A program made the position numbers and the translations under genes. The notes under the pieces are model-generated. The model was given only the letters and a program-made list of their open reading frames with translations, was not told the origin of the DNA and did no database searches. Shown piece by piece: positions 54,741 to 64,000 of a DNA stretch of 64,000 nt (position 1 is the first letter of the stretch; each line of letters starts with the position of its first letter). Source of the stretch: Deinococcus detaillensis (lineage in GTDB: Bacteria; Deinococcota; Deinococci; Deinococcales; Deinococcaceae); NCBI RefSeq assembly GCF_007280555.1, contig NZ_VKDB01000002.1, forward strand, positions 186,001 through 250,000, written 5' to 3'.

Positions 54741-55374
54741 GTGAATCAAAGCGTCGTCCAAACCAAATAGGCTTATCCAGACGCTTCTCTTCGCTCTGCT
54801 GCTCTCCCCCACCGCTCAGGCCTTTCAGGTACAGCACGGCGGCCTGAGTATCAGCTACAGCGACCCGCGTGACCGCCTGCAACTCGGCGCAGTTTTTAAG
54901 GCTTGGGACGCGGCAGCCAGAGACTTAAAGGCCCTCGGGCTGCCGCCGCCCGCTCAGGTGCGAATCGAGGCGGCCAGCAGCGCAGCGGACTTTGCACGGC
55001 ACACCGCCGAACCGGCCAACATTGCCGCCAGCACACAGGGCGCGGTCATCTCTACCCAGCGGCTCACCGCTTTGGCGCTCAGCGGACGGCTGCCCCTGAC
55101 CATTCGCCACGAAGCCTTTCACACCGCTCAGCCTGCCGGAATCCCGCGCTGGCTGGCCGAGGGGCTGGCCCGCACGTTCAGCGGCGAGGCGGCGAGCGAC
55201 CCGCAGGGGCCGACCGGACTGAGCCGCTTGAGCAGTGACGCACTGAGTGAAGAGCTGCTGGGCCGCAACCCCACTCGGCTGGCCGCCGCTTATGTGGAGG
55301 CGGCGCGGCGAGCAGGACAGTTAGTCAAGCGCAGAGGATGGAAGGAGGTTATCAAGGAACTGAGCAAACTTTGA
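54741..55374 (+). CDS. Small secreted HExxH metallopeptidase (peptidase-MA-like), frame broken near its start
   Basis: The main phase encodes a signal-peptide core (LIQTLLFALLLSPTAQAF), then a domain with the zinc motif HEAFH (55108-55122) and PRWLAEGLARTF, the gluzincin arrangement of peptidase MA proteins. That phase has no ATG, GTG or TTG before the signal peptide. GTG 54741, after GAGAGGGGG, reads nine codons (VNQSVVQTK) and meets TAG at 54768-54770; skipping T54768 enters the main phase and gives a complete signal peptide. Either a sequencing error, a mutation or +1 frameshifting. An internal GTG 54958 would lose the signal. It follows the alpha-2-macroglobulin stop by six bases. Confidence 0.7.
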
Positions 55375-55382
55375 AAGGAGCG

Positions 55383-55402
55383 TTTTGAATTCTGATTCAA
55401 AA
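55383..55402. terminator. AT-rich hairpin between convergent genes
   Basis: TTTTGAAT and ATTCAAAA form a perfect 8-base stem with loop TCTG, just after the metallopeptidase stop and before the P-type ATPase stop. It could end transcripts in both directions. Confidence 0.5.
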
Positions 55403-55432
55403 ACTCAGGAGCCAACCCGAACCTGAACTTTA

Positions 55433-57676
55433 TCAAGCCCCGCTGTGTAAAGCTGGGCCGCTGACGGCCATAGCCGCCGCGTCCTCTTTGCCCCGCCAAC
55501 CCAGCAAACGCAGGGCGTTGGCAGTCACGATAGCGGTGGCTCCGGTGTCGGCCAGAATCGCCATCCACAAATTGGTGTAGCCGAGTAGAGTGGTGACCAG
55601 GAAAATGGCTTTGAGACCCAGCGCAAAGCCGATATTCCAGCGGATGTTGGTCATGGTATCGCGCGAAAGCTGCACCAGATCGGCCACGCCCGAAACCCGT
55701 CCACGCAGCAAGGCGGCGTCGGCAGCTTCGAGGGCCACATCGGTACCGCCGCCCATGGCAATGCCGACATCGGCTTTGGCCAGTGCAGGAGCGTCGTTGA
55801 TGCCGTCACCGACCATCGCCACGCCGCCGTCTTGACGCAACTCGCCAATTAGGCGCAGCTTGTCTTCGGGAAGCAGTTCGGCCCGCACGTCCAGGCCCAA
55901 CTGAGCGGCGATGGCTTTGCCGGTGCGGGCATTGTCGCCGGTCAGCATCACGGTCTTGACACCCATCGCTTTGAGGCGGGCAATCGCCTGCGCCGCGTCG
56001 GGTCTGGCTTCGTCGCGAATAGCCACCACACCCAGCACCTCATCCGAACTGTGCAGCACCACCACGGTTTTCCCGGCTTCTTCAAAGGCGGTGAGGCGTT
56101 GCTGAAGATCTGGCGCGAGGTTTAAGGTGCTGGCGGCGTGCTTGGGCGAGCTGACAAACAGGGCGCGGCCTTCCACGGTGGCCGTCACACCTTTTCCGGC
56201 GAGGGCGGCGGCGGCTTCAGCAGCAGGCACGCTCAGGCCCGCCGACTTGGCCGCGCCGCTGATGGCCTGCGCCAGCGGGTGCGAGCTTCCAGCTTCCACG
56301 GCGGCAGCGAGGCGCAGCACTTCCGACTCAGACAGGGCCGCGCCCAGCACGTCGGTGACGCGCGGCTGGCCCGCCGTCAGGGTGCCAGTTTTGTCGAAGG
56401 CCACCGTTTTGACGCTGCCGATGGTTTCCAGCGCTGCGCCGCCCTTGATCAGCAGTCCGCGCCGGGTGCCCGCGCTCACCGCGCTGGTAATCGCGGCGGG
56501 CACGCTCAGGACCAGGGCGCAGGGGCAACCGATCAGCAGCAAGGTGATGCTCTTGTAAAGCCACAGATGCCACTCAGCCCCCAGCAGCAGCGGCGGAATA
56601 AGCGCCACCAGCGCCGACACCAGCACCACGCCCGGTGTGTACAAGCGGCTGAAACGGTCGATGAAGCGGGCGGTGGGAGCCTTACTGCCCTCAGCTTCCT
56701 CGACCAGGTGAATGATGCGGGCGATGGTGTTGTCGGCGGCGGCTTTATCGACCTTGACGGTCAGCACGCCGCTGCCGTTGATACTGCCCGCGAACACCGC
56801 GTCGCCCACGTTCTTGTCCACCGGCATACTCTCGCCGGTTACCGGACTGTCGTCGAGGCTCGATTGGCCCGCCGTGATGCTGCCGTCGGCGGGCACCCGG
56901 CTGCCTGGGCGTACTTGCACCAGCTGGCCGACCTCTAAGGTATCGGCGGGCACTTCGCGCAGCTCGTTGCCGTCCATCAGGAGCGCTGTCTTGGGGGTCA
57001 GGGCCGAGAGCGCTTGAATGCCCGCCCGCGCCCGGCCCGCCGCCACGCCTTCGAGCAGTTCGCCCACCGCGAAGAAGAACACCACCACCGCGCCCTCCGC
57101 CGCTTGCCCGATCAGCACCGCGCCGATGGCCGCGAGCGAGACCAACAAGTTGATGCTAAAAAAGTCGCCCAGCCGCGCACTCGCCACCGCACTTTTGGCC
57201 AGCGGCCAGACGCCCAGCAAAGTAGCGGCCACGTAGCCGTAGACCGCCAGTTGCGGCGCGGCGAAACTGAGCAGCCAAGCCAGTGCCAGCAGCACACCCG
57301 AGGTGAGCACCAATTTGCCCTGATTGCCTTTGTACCAGGGGGTGTTGGGCGGCAGGACTTCGTGGGTGTGGCCCGCGTGATCCTGTCCAGCATGATCGTG
57401 TTCGGAGCTTTTGGGTTGAACGGGAGCAGCCCGCAGCGTCGGAGTGTAGCCGAGTGAACGCAAATGGGTTTCCAGCGTCTGGCGCGGAGTCTGGGCTTCG
57501 TCAAGTTCAAGGATCAAAGTCTGCTTGGTGAAACTGGTCTTGACTTCCCCGGTGCCGGGCAAGCGCCCCACCACCCGCTCGACTTTTTGCACGCAGCTGG
57601 CGCAGTCCATGCCTTCCACGAAGTAGGTCAAGTTGGAAGCCTCGGAGGCGGAAGGTAAGGAAGGAGGACGGGTCAT
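55433..57676 (-). CDS. Heavy-metal-transporting P1B-type ATPase (ZntA/CadA-like)
   Basis: 747 residues. One HMA domain at the N-terminus with metal-binding C25 and C28 (GMDCASC), then a His-rich stretch (HDHAGQDHAGHTHE, about residues 94-107). The membrane metal motif is C384-P-C386 and the phosphorylated aspartate D428 in DKTGTLT; GDGINDAPALAKADVG is the hinge. The CPC motif together with the His-rich linker fits Zn/Cd/Pb export rather than copper. TATAGT five bases upstream of ATG 57676 (minus strand) suggests a leaderless transcript. No ArsR- or MerR-type regulator is adjacent. Confidence 0.93.
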   Translation of the reverse strand: MTRPPSLPSASEASNLTYFVEGMDCASCVQKVERVVGRLPGTGEVKTSFTKQTLILELDEAQTPRQTLETHLRSLGYTPTLRAAPVQPKSSEHDHAGQDHAGHTHEVLPPNTPWYKGNQGKLVLTSGVLLALAWLLSFAAPQLAVYGYVAATLLGVWPLAKSAVASARLGDFFSINLLVSLAAIGAVLIGQAAEGAVVVFFFAVGELLEGVAAGRARAGIQALSALTPKTALLMDGNELREVPADTLEVGQLVQVRPGSRVPADGSITAGQSSLDDSPVTGESMPVDKNVGDAVFAGSINGSGVLTVKVDKAAADNTIARIIHLVEEAEGSKAPTARFIDRFSRLYTPGVVLVSALVALIPPLLLGAEWHLWLYKSITLLLIGCPCALVLSVPAAITSAVSAGTRRGLLIKGGAALETIGSVKTVAFDKTGTLTAGQPRVTDVLGAALSESEVLRLAAAVEAGSSHPLAQAISGAAKSAGLSVPAAEAAAALAGKGVTATVEGRALFVSSPKHAASTLNLAPDLQQRLTAFEEAGKTVVVLHSSDEVLGVVAIRDEARPDAAQAIARLKAMGVKTVMLTGDNARTGKAIAAQLGLDVRAELLPEDKLRLIGELRQDGGVAMVGDGINDAPALAKADVGIAMGGGTDVALEAADAALLRGRVSGVADLVQLSRDTMTNIRWNIGFALGLKAIFLVTTLLGYTNLWMAILADTGATAIVTANALRLLGWRGKEDAAAMAVSGPALHSGA

Positions 57677-57846
57677 GCCTTACTATACCTGAATGACTGC
57701 TCATATGTTGGTTTGAGAGCGGAAGGCCAAGTCGGCACCCGATAGCAGCCAAGATTACCAAGCGCCGCTGCAAGGTTTGACACGTTGAAGCGGATGAAAG
57801 CCTTGATTCCGTTTCCACTCGTCCAGAACCCGAAGGCAGGCCAGCC

Positions 57847-58389
57847 ATGAGCGCCCAAGAACGCGCCGCCGTGATCGCCGCCCTCAACGGGCCAACCGTG
57901 ACGGCCCCGACCCGCGCCACGCTGCTGGAGCGGCTGGACGCCCGCTATGGGCGGCAATTTCTGAGCGAAACAGAGTTCGCCCGGCTGCGGGCGGTGGCCC
58001 TCCGATTGGTGCCGCACGACCCCGCCGAGATGGATTTGAGCGGCCTGATCGACCAGCGCCTCCACCAGAACCTCTCGGATGGCTGGCGCTACGCCGATAC
58101 CCCCGCCGACGGCCCGGCGTATCAGGGGCTGCTGGCGGCCTTGCCCAGCAACTTTGAAACGCTCTCCGGTGACGAGCAGGACGCCGCCATTCACAAGTTG
58201 CAAGCCGACCAGCCGCACCCGTTTGAAGACCTGCTGGCCGAACTGACCGAAGGCTTTATGGCCCATCCTTTGACCCAGTACCGCTTCGGCTACGCCGGAT
58301 TCATGGACGCGCCGGGCTGGCCGAGGGTAGGGCCGAATGAGCTGGAAGCGCGGGAGATCGCTTACGGGGAGTCCGGAAATGACCAATAA
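57847..58389 (+). CDS. Gluconate 2-dehydrogenase subunit 3 family protein
   Basis: 180 residues. FLSETEFARLRAVALRLVPHD and DLSGLIDQRLHQNLSDGWRYAD, with FEDLLAELTEGFMAHP near the end, match the small subunit of membrane or soluble GMC dehydrogenases. There is no Tat or Sec signal, unlike many family members, so this pair probably works in the cytoplasm. The end overlaps the GMC gene by 11 bases, and the two products should form a complex, this one supporting folding or electron transfer. Confidence 0.85.
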   Translation: MSAQERAAVIAALNGPTVTAPTRATLLERLDARYGRQFLSETEFARLRAVALRLVPHDPAEMDLSGLIDQRLHQNLSDGWRYADTPADGPAYQGLLAALPSNFETLSGDEQDAAIHKLQADQPHPFEDLLAELTEGFMAHPLTQYRFGYAGFMDAPGWPRVGPNELEAREIAYGESGNDQ

Positions 58390-59905
58390 TCTAGAACTGG
58401 ACGTGCTGGTGATCGGCACCGGAGCGGGCGGAGCGCCGCTGCTGGCCCGCTTGGCCGCCACTGGGCTGCGAGTTCTGGCCCTCGAAGCAGGGGTGCGCCA
58501 CCGCCCCGCCGAGATGCCTACCGACGAGGTGGCGCAGGCTGGGCTGTTCTGGATGGACGAGCGGCTGTCGGCGGGCAAGGATCCGGTGGGCTTTGGGCGC
58601 AACAATTCCGGGCGCGGAGTGGGCGGCAGCACCCTGCATTACACCGCTTATACCCCCCGCGCCCAGCCCGACGACTTTGAGCTGCTTAAGGAATTTGGTC
58701 AGGGCGTGGACTGGCCGCTGAGCTACGCCGACTTGGAGCCGTATTACGACGAGGTCGAGCAGTTCCTGGGCGTGTCCGGCCCCAGCGAGTACCCCTGGGG
58801 ACCGCCCCGCCAGCGGCCTTACCCGCATCCGGCCTTGCCGCTCAACGGCGCAGCGCTGCTGATGGAGCAAGCAGCTCAGCAAAGCGGCATCCGCACCTCG
58901 GCGGCGGCCAACGCGGCGCTGAGCCGCCCGCAGGAGCAGGAAGGCTACGGCCTGCGGCCTGCCTGTAGCAACCGGGGCTTTTGTCAGGCGGGCTGCTCCA
59001 CCGGGGCTAAGGCCAGCTTAGACGTCACGTATCTGGCGCTGGCCGAGTCAAAAGGCGCAAGCATCTGGGAGGGCGCACAGGTCACCAAGCTGCTGATGCA
59101 GGGGGGCCGTGTCAGCGGAGCAGAATTCGTGCGCGATGGCAAAACCCAGACGCTGCATGCCCGGCAGGTGGTGCTGGCGGCAGGGGCCATAGAGACGCCC
59201 CGGCTGCTGCTGCTTAGCGGCGTCGGGAATAGCAGCGGGCAGGTCGGGCGCAATTTCATGGCCCACGTCGGGGTGCAGGTCTGGGGCCTGGTGGACGATG
59301 ACCTGCGGCCCTATAAAGGCATTCCCGGCGGCCTGATCAGCGAGGATTTTCACCGGATACCGGGGCTGGTCGGCGGCTACTTGCTGCAATCGCTGGGCGT
59401 CATGCCAGTGACCTACGCCACCCAGTACGCACGCGGCACCGGCAAATGGGGCGCGGCCCTCAGCGAGCATCTGAGTCAGTACAACCACGTGGCAGGCATC
59501 AATGTCTTGGGCGAATGCCTGCCTTACGCCGGGAATTTCCTCGAACTGTCCAGCGAACTCGACGGGCGCGGGCTGCCCAAACCGCTGATTCACTTCAGCT
59601 TCGGTGAAAACGAGCACCGGATGGCCGAGCATGCCGAAGCGGTGATGCGTGACCTTTGGGCCAAGATCGGCGCACGCGAAGTCTGGGCGCTGCCCCGCGC
59701 CGCCCACACCATCGGCACCGCCCGAATGGGCCACGATCCGAGCACCAATGTGGTGGACGCCTTCGGACGCTCTCACGACACGCCGGGTCTGTGGATTTGC
59801 GACAACTCGACCTTTCCCAGCTCGCTGAGCGTCAATCCGGGCCTGACCCAGATGGCGCTGAGCCTGCGAACCGCCGACGCCTTGATTGCCGAGTTGCGGG
59901 CGTGA
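58379..59905 (+). CDS. GMC-family FAD oxidoreductase (gluconate/sugar dehydrogenase large subunit)
   Basis: 508 residues. VIGTGAGGAPLLARLAATGLRVLALEAG is the FAD motif, GRNNSGRGVGGSTLHYTAY the GMC block 1, and the C-terminal active-site region contains H in AAHTIGTARMGHDP and N in FPSSLSVNPGLTQMAL. Cysteines in CSNRGFCQAGCSTGAK are also conserved in the gluconate dehydrogenase branch. It should oxidise an alcohol group of a sugar or sugar acid. ATG 58379 lies inside the end of the small-subunit gene; an alpha/beta hydrolase follows with a GTGA overlap. Confidence 0.9.
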   Translation: MTNNLELDVLVIGTGAGGAPLLARLAATGLRVLALEAGVRHRPAEMPTDEVAQAGLFWMDERLSAGKDPVGFGRNNSGRGVGGSTLHYTAYTPRAQPDDFELLKEFGQGVDWPLSYADLEPYYDEVEQFLGVSGPSEYPWGPPRQRPYPHPALPLNGAALLMEQAAQQSGIRTSAAANAALSRPQEQEGYGLRPACSNRGFCQAGCSTGAKASLDVTYLALAESKGASIWEGAQVTKLLMQGGRVSGAEFVRDGKTQTLHARQVVLAAGAIETPRLLLLSGVGNSSGQVGRNFMAHVGVQVWGLVDDDLRPYKGIPGGLISEDFHRIPGLVGGYLLQSLGVMPVTYATQYARGTGKWGAALSEHLSQYNHVAGINVLGECLPYAGNFLELSSELDGRGLPKPLIHFSFGENEHRMAEHAEAVMRDLWAKIGAREVWALPRAAHTIGTARMGHDPSTNVVDAFGRSHDTPGLWICDNSTFPSSLSVNPGLTQMALSLRTADALIAELRA

Positions 59906-60609
59906 GTGAACCGCGTCTGGTGCTGGTTCACGGCTTCGGCACTTCTGCGCACCTGTGGCGGCGGGTTCGCGCTGGGCTTGCCGCAGAGCCGCTGACCCCA
60001 GACTTAATGGGTTTTGGGGACGCGGCGGCGCTCGGCCAGCTGGGTCAGACCACCGGCGACATGGCCGAGCAGTTGGCGGGAATATTAAAGGCTGCAGGCG
60101 GCGGGCCATTCAAAGTGGTGGGACACTCGATGGGCGGCAAAGTGGTGCTGCTGCTGGCCGCCCGCTTTCCGTCACTGGTGTCCGAACTGCTGTTGGTGGC
60201 TCCCTCGCCCTCCACACCGGAGCCGATGACCGAGGAGGGCCGCGCTGAATTGCGCTCGGCTCACGGCGATTCGGCGGCGTTGGACGCGCAGCAAAAACAC
60301 ATCACGCTTGAGCGGCTGGCCGAGCCAGACCGCCAGCAATTCATCAAAGACGGCCAGCGGGCCAGCCGGGATGCTTGGCAAGCCTGGCCGGACGTGGGCA
60401 GCCGCGAGGACGTGAGCGGCGAGATCAGCGGCTTGACCCTGCCCATTCAGGTGCTGTTTTCGGAAGACGATCCAGCGATTGACGCAGACACCATCCGCTC
60501 TCAGGTGCTGGCGAACTTACCACAGGCGCGGGCCACCGCCGTGCGCGGCTGCGGACACCTGATGCCGCTGGAAGCGCCGCAGCATATCTTGGCCGCTTTG
60601 AACGGCTGA
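59902..60609 (+). CDS. Alpha/beta hydrolase
   Basis: 235 residues. LVLVHGFGTSAHLWRRV holds the oxyanion HGF, VVGHSMGGKVVLLLAA contains the nucleophile serine (GHSMGG), the acid is probably D in FSEDDPAID, and the histidine is in GCGHLMPLEAP. Starting at GTG 59902 with a 4-base overlap, it is coupled to the GMC dehydrogenase. A natural partner reaction would be lactone or ester hydrolysis of the dehydrogenase product, which is inference. Confidence 0.87.
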   Translation: MSEPRLVLVHGFGTSAHLWRRVRAGLAAEPLTPDLMGFGDAAALGQLGQTTGDMAEQLAGILKAAGGGPFKVVGHSMGGKVVLLLAARFPSLVSELLLVAPSPSTPEPMTEEGRAELRSAHGDSAALDAQQKHITLERLAEPDRQQFIKDGQRASRDAWQAWPDVGSREDVSGEISGLTLPIQVLFSEDDPAIDADTIRSQVLANLPQARATAVRGCGHLMPLEAPQHILAALNG

Positions 60610-60691
60610 ACAGCGCCCCTCACGCCCTTTATGGGAATATCATCAGAAAGGCGGACGTAAAACTCAGAATTGCTTCTCTAGACTGAGCGGT

Positions 60692-61029
60692 ATGCGGTTT
60701 GTTCGGAAGCCTAAACCTTACACCAGCGGCCCCCTGAGCGGCTTCAATTTGGGCGGCCTGAGTTCACCTCGTTTTCAGCGCCGTGCCCAGTCACACTCCA
60801 CTCAGCCCCGCCTGTCTCCGGGCAAAGCGGGCACACCGCGCCCCCTGTCTCAACCGCGCCCGACCCGCGCCAGTCGAACACCCGCCCACTGGGGCCAGCG
60901 GAGCGTGACCGCTCTGGCCGCCCTCGGCACGGTGGTCGTTTTGCTGATCGGCGGCTCGGCCCTCTACAACCAATTCAACCGCGAAGCCCAGTTCGCGGCG
61001 GTGGCGACTCATCTGGCGGATCTGGGGCG

Positions 61030-61033
<4 letters not shown>
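60692..61033 (+). CDS. Small single-span membrane protein coupled to a penicillin-binding protein
   Basis: 113 residues, not recognised. Residues 1-70 are basic and rich in Pro, Ser and Arg (KPKPYTSGPLSGFNLGGL, RPLSQPRPTRASRTP), likely disordered and cytoplasmic. One hydrophobic segment follows (ALAALGTVVVLLIGGSALY, about 75-93), then 20 residues outside. TAGACT (60679-60684) seven bases before ATG 60692 suggests a leaderless promoter. Its stop overlaps the PBP start by four bases, so the two are probably made in fixed ratio; it may act as a small divisome or PBP partner. Confidence 0.65.
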
Positions 61034-63138
<2,105 letters not shown>

Positions 63139-63166
63139 AACGATTTTCAACGTGGAGACTTCTTTT

Positions 63167-63862
63167 ATGACCAGTTTTGCGCTTTTTCCAATCTTATCCA
63201 GCTTGCTCGTGCCCACCCCGCTCAGCGCGGCCTCGGTGCTGGGGCTGAGTTCACCGCCCATTCACCTGGTGATCGCCGTGGATATGACCGGCAGCAGCAA
63301 AAATCCGGCGTTTCAGTACGCGCCGCAGGCCCGCCTCATCGCCCAGAATGTACTGCTCAATCAGGTCAAGAGCGGCGACAGCGTGACCTTGCTGCAAGTC
63401 TGTAGCGGCGTCAAGACCATCGCCGATTTCCAGTACCAGGGGGCCAACGGCGCTCGGATGCCCAAGAGCGATATTTTGCGCTATTCCAACGCCTTGACCG
63501 CTCCCTGCAAGGGCAGAGGCAGCGCCATTACCGCCGGATTCAGCGCTGCCACTTCGGCGGGGCAGCGCATCAAAGACGCCAAGACCGTGGTGGTTTACTT
63601 TACCGACGGAGCCGTGCTGGACGACCCGCAGCGCTCGACTTTGCCCAGCGTGTTCAGCAAACTGCTGGGCCGCAGCACCGCCACCGTCTTTATTGCGGGC
63701 CTCAGCCCCGAGGCCGACGCCACGGGCAGCAGCATCCGCGACAGCTTCACGGCCCAGCTCGGCAAGTCCGCCAACGACAAACGGGTGATTCTGGCCGGAG
63801 CGTATGACCTCGCCAACGTGTACCCGAGCTTTGCCGCCGCTGTCAAGGCAGACCGCCGATGA
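63167..63862 (+). CDS. Exported VWA-like protein
   Basis: 231 residues with a hydrophobic signal ending near PLSAAS. The mature part is a single von Willebrand A-like domain: HLVIAVDMTGSSKNPAF gives the metal-site D-x-T-G-S variant, and TVVVYFTDGAVLDD the later strand with the conserved D. VWA domains bind partner proteins through a divalent metal; the partner here may be the penicillin-binding protein just upstream (28-base gap) or the product of the next gene. GGAG lies about ten bases before ATG 63167. Confidence 0.75.
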   Translation: MTSFALFPILSSLLVPTPLSAASVLGLSSPPIHLVIAVDMTGSSKNPAFQYAPQARLIAQNVLLNQVKSGDSVTLLQVCSGVKTIADFQYQGANGARMPKSDILRYSNALTAPCKGRGSAITAGFSAATSAGQRIKDAKTVVVYFTDGAVLDDPQRSTLPSVFSKLLGRSTATVFIAGLSPEADATGSSIRDSFTAQLGKSANDKRVILAGAYDLANVYPSFAAAVKADRR

Positions 63863-64000
63863 CCACACTCGACCCGAATCAGATGGAGGCCAACCAAACC
63901 GAGACGGCCAGCGAGACTCTTTCCCCTCCCTACGGGCAGCTAAATATGGTGTTCGATGCTGTGCAAAATGAACAGCCGCCCGCCGACCCCGCTAGCGATC
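63859..64000 (+). CDS. Partial gene, truncated by the window edge
   Basis: ATG 63859 overlaps the VWA stop by four bases. The 47 codons visible are polar (MTTLDPNQMEANQTETASE, then LSPPYGQLNMVFDAV) with no signal peptide and are not recognisable. The coupling suggests a partner of the VWA protein. Confidence 0.5.
   Translation, partial: MTTLDPNQMEANQTETASETLSPPYGQLNMVFDAVQNEQPPADPASD

Noticed and set aside
57677..57715. ArsR/SmtB-type operator at the P-type ATPase promoter
   Set aside because: ATATGAGCAGTCATTCAGG near the TATAGT box is only loosely symmetric and no metal regulator gene is adjacent.

Overview
The window looks like a chromosome segment of a Deinococcus species. The DNA is GC-rich with strong G/C third positions. 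Many genes have a TAnnnT-type -10 box only 5 to 8 bases before the start codon, the leaderless arrangement known from this genus. The gene families (alpha-2-macroglobulin with DUF1175, fused PxpB-PxpC, N-acylamino-acid racemase, duplicated LivJ) fit that lineage. Species and replicon cannot be read from the window.

Layout. 1-6.2 kb: a branched-chain amino-acid ABC operon with two tandem LivJ paralogues and an AT-richer bacteriocin-immunity-like gene between them and LivH. 6.3-15 kb: an APC permease facing the liv operon, then AnmK, a secreted subtilase, an MFS carrier, a cupin and an HtrA protease. 15-18.5 kb: a minus-strand molybdate operon (regulator, ModA, TOBE protein, molybdopterin-oxidoreductase-fold protein, ModB) with no ModC ATPase. 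18.6-25.4 kb: DUF1440 protein, 5-oxoprolinase PxpA and PxpBC, an SDR and a flavin oxidoreductase, facing a ThuA and Gfo/Idh/MocA pair. 25.8-26.9 kb: an apparent transposase-less mobile unit with 39-base terminal inverted repeats, carrying a phosphotransferase and inserted in a decayed gene. 27-46.8 kb: an amino-sugar and beta-glycoside locus (kinase, NagB-like deaminase, GH4, family 5 binding protein, LacI regulator, RpiR regulator, GH3, peptide-type ABC transporter, GH84), interrupted by an N-acylamino-acid racemase and acetyltransferase pair and a chimeric permease/D-aminoacylase frame.

46.9-49.2 kb: a Xer-type tyrosine recombinase with a dif-like 11-6-11 palindrome immediately upstream of its start codon, then a PQQ-type sugar dehydrogenase. 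49.4-55.4 kb: DUF1175 protein, a 1480-residue alpha-2-macroglobulin with an intact thioester motif, and a small secreted HExxH metallopeptidase whose frame needs a +1 shift near its start. 55.4-64 kb: a heavy-metal P-type ATPase, a GMC dehydrogenase with its small subunit and an alpha/beta hydrolase, then a small membrane protein translationally coupled to a class A penicillin-binding protein, a VWA protein and a truncated gene.

Working picture. The middle of the window is built to import oligosaccharides or muropeptide sugars and degrade them in the cytoplasm (GH84, GH3, GH4, sugar kinase, deaminase; AnmK fits the same theme). A LacI repressor probably acts through a near-identical 15-base operator found at its own promoter and at the GH4 operon. 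Around this are scars of recent change: the fused permease/deacylase remnant, the phosphotransferase unit and the orphan immunity gene. No tRNA, rRNA, CRISPR array or complete insertion sequence with a transposase was seen.
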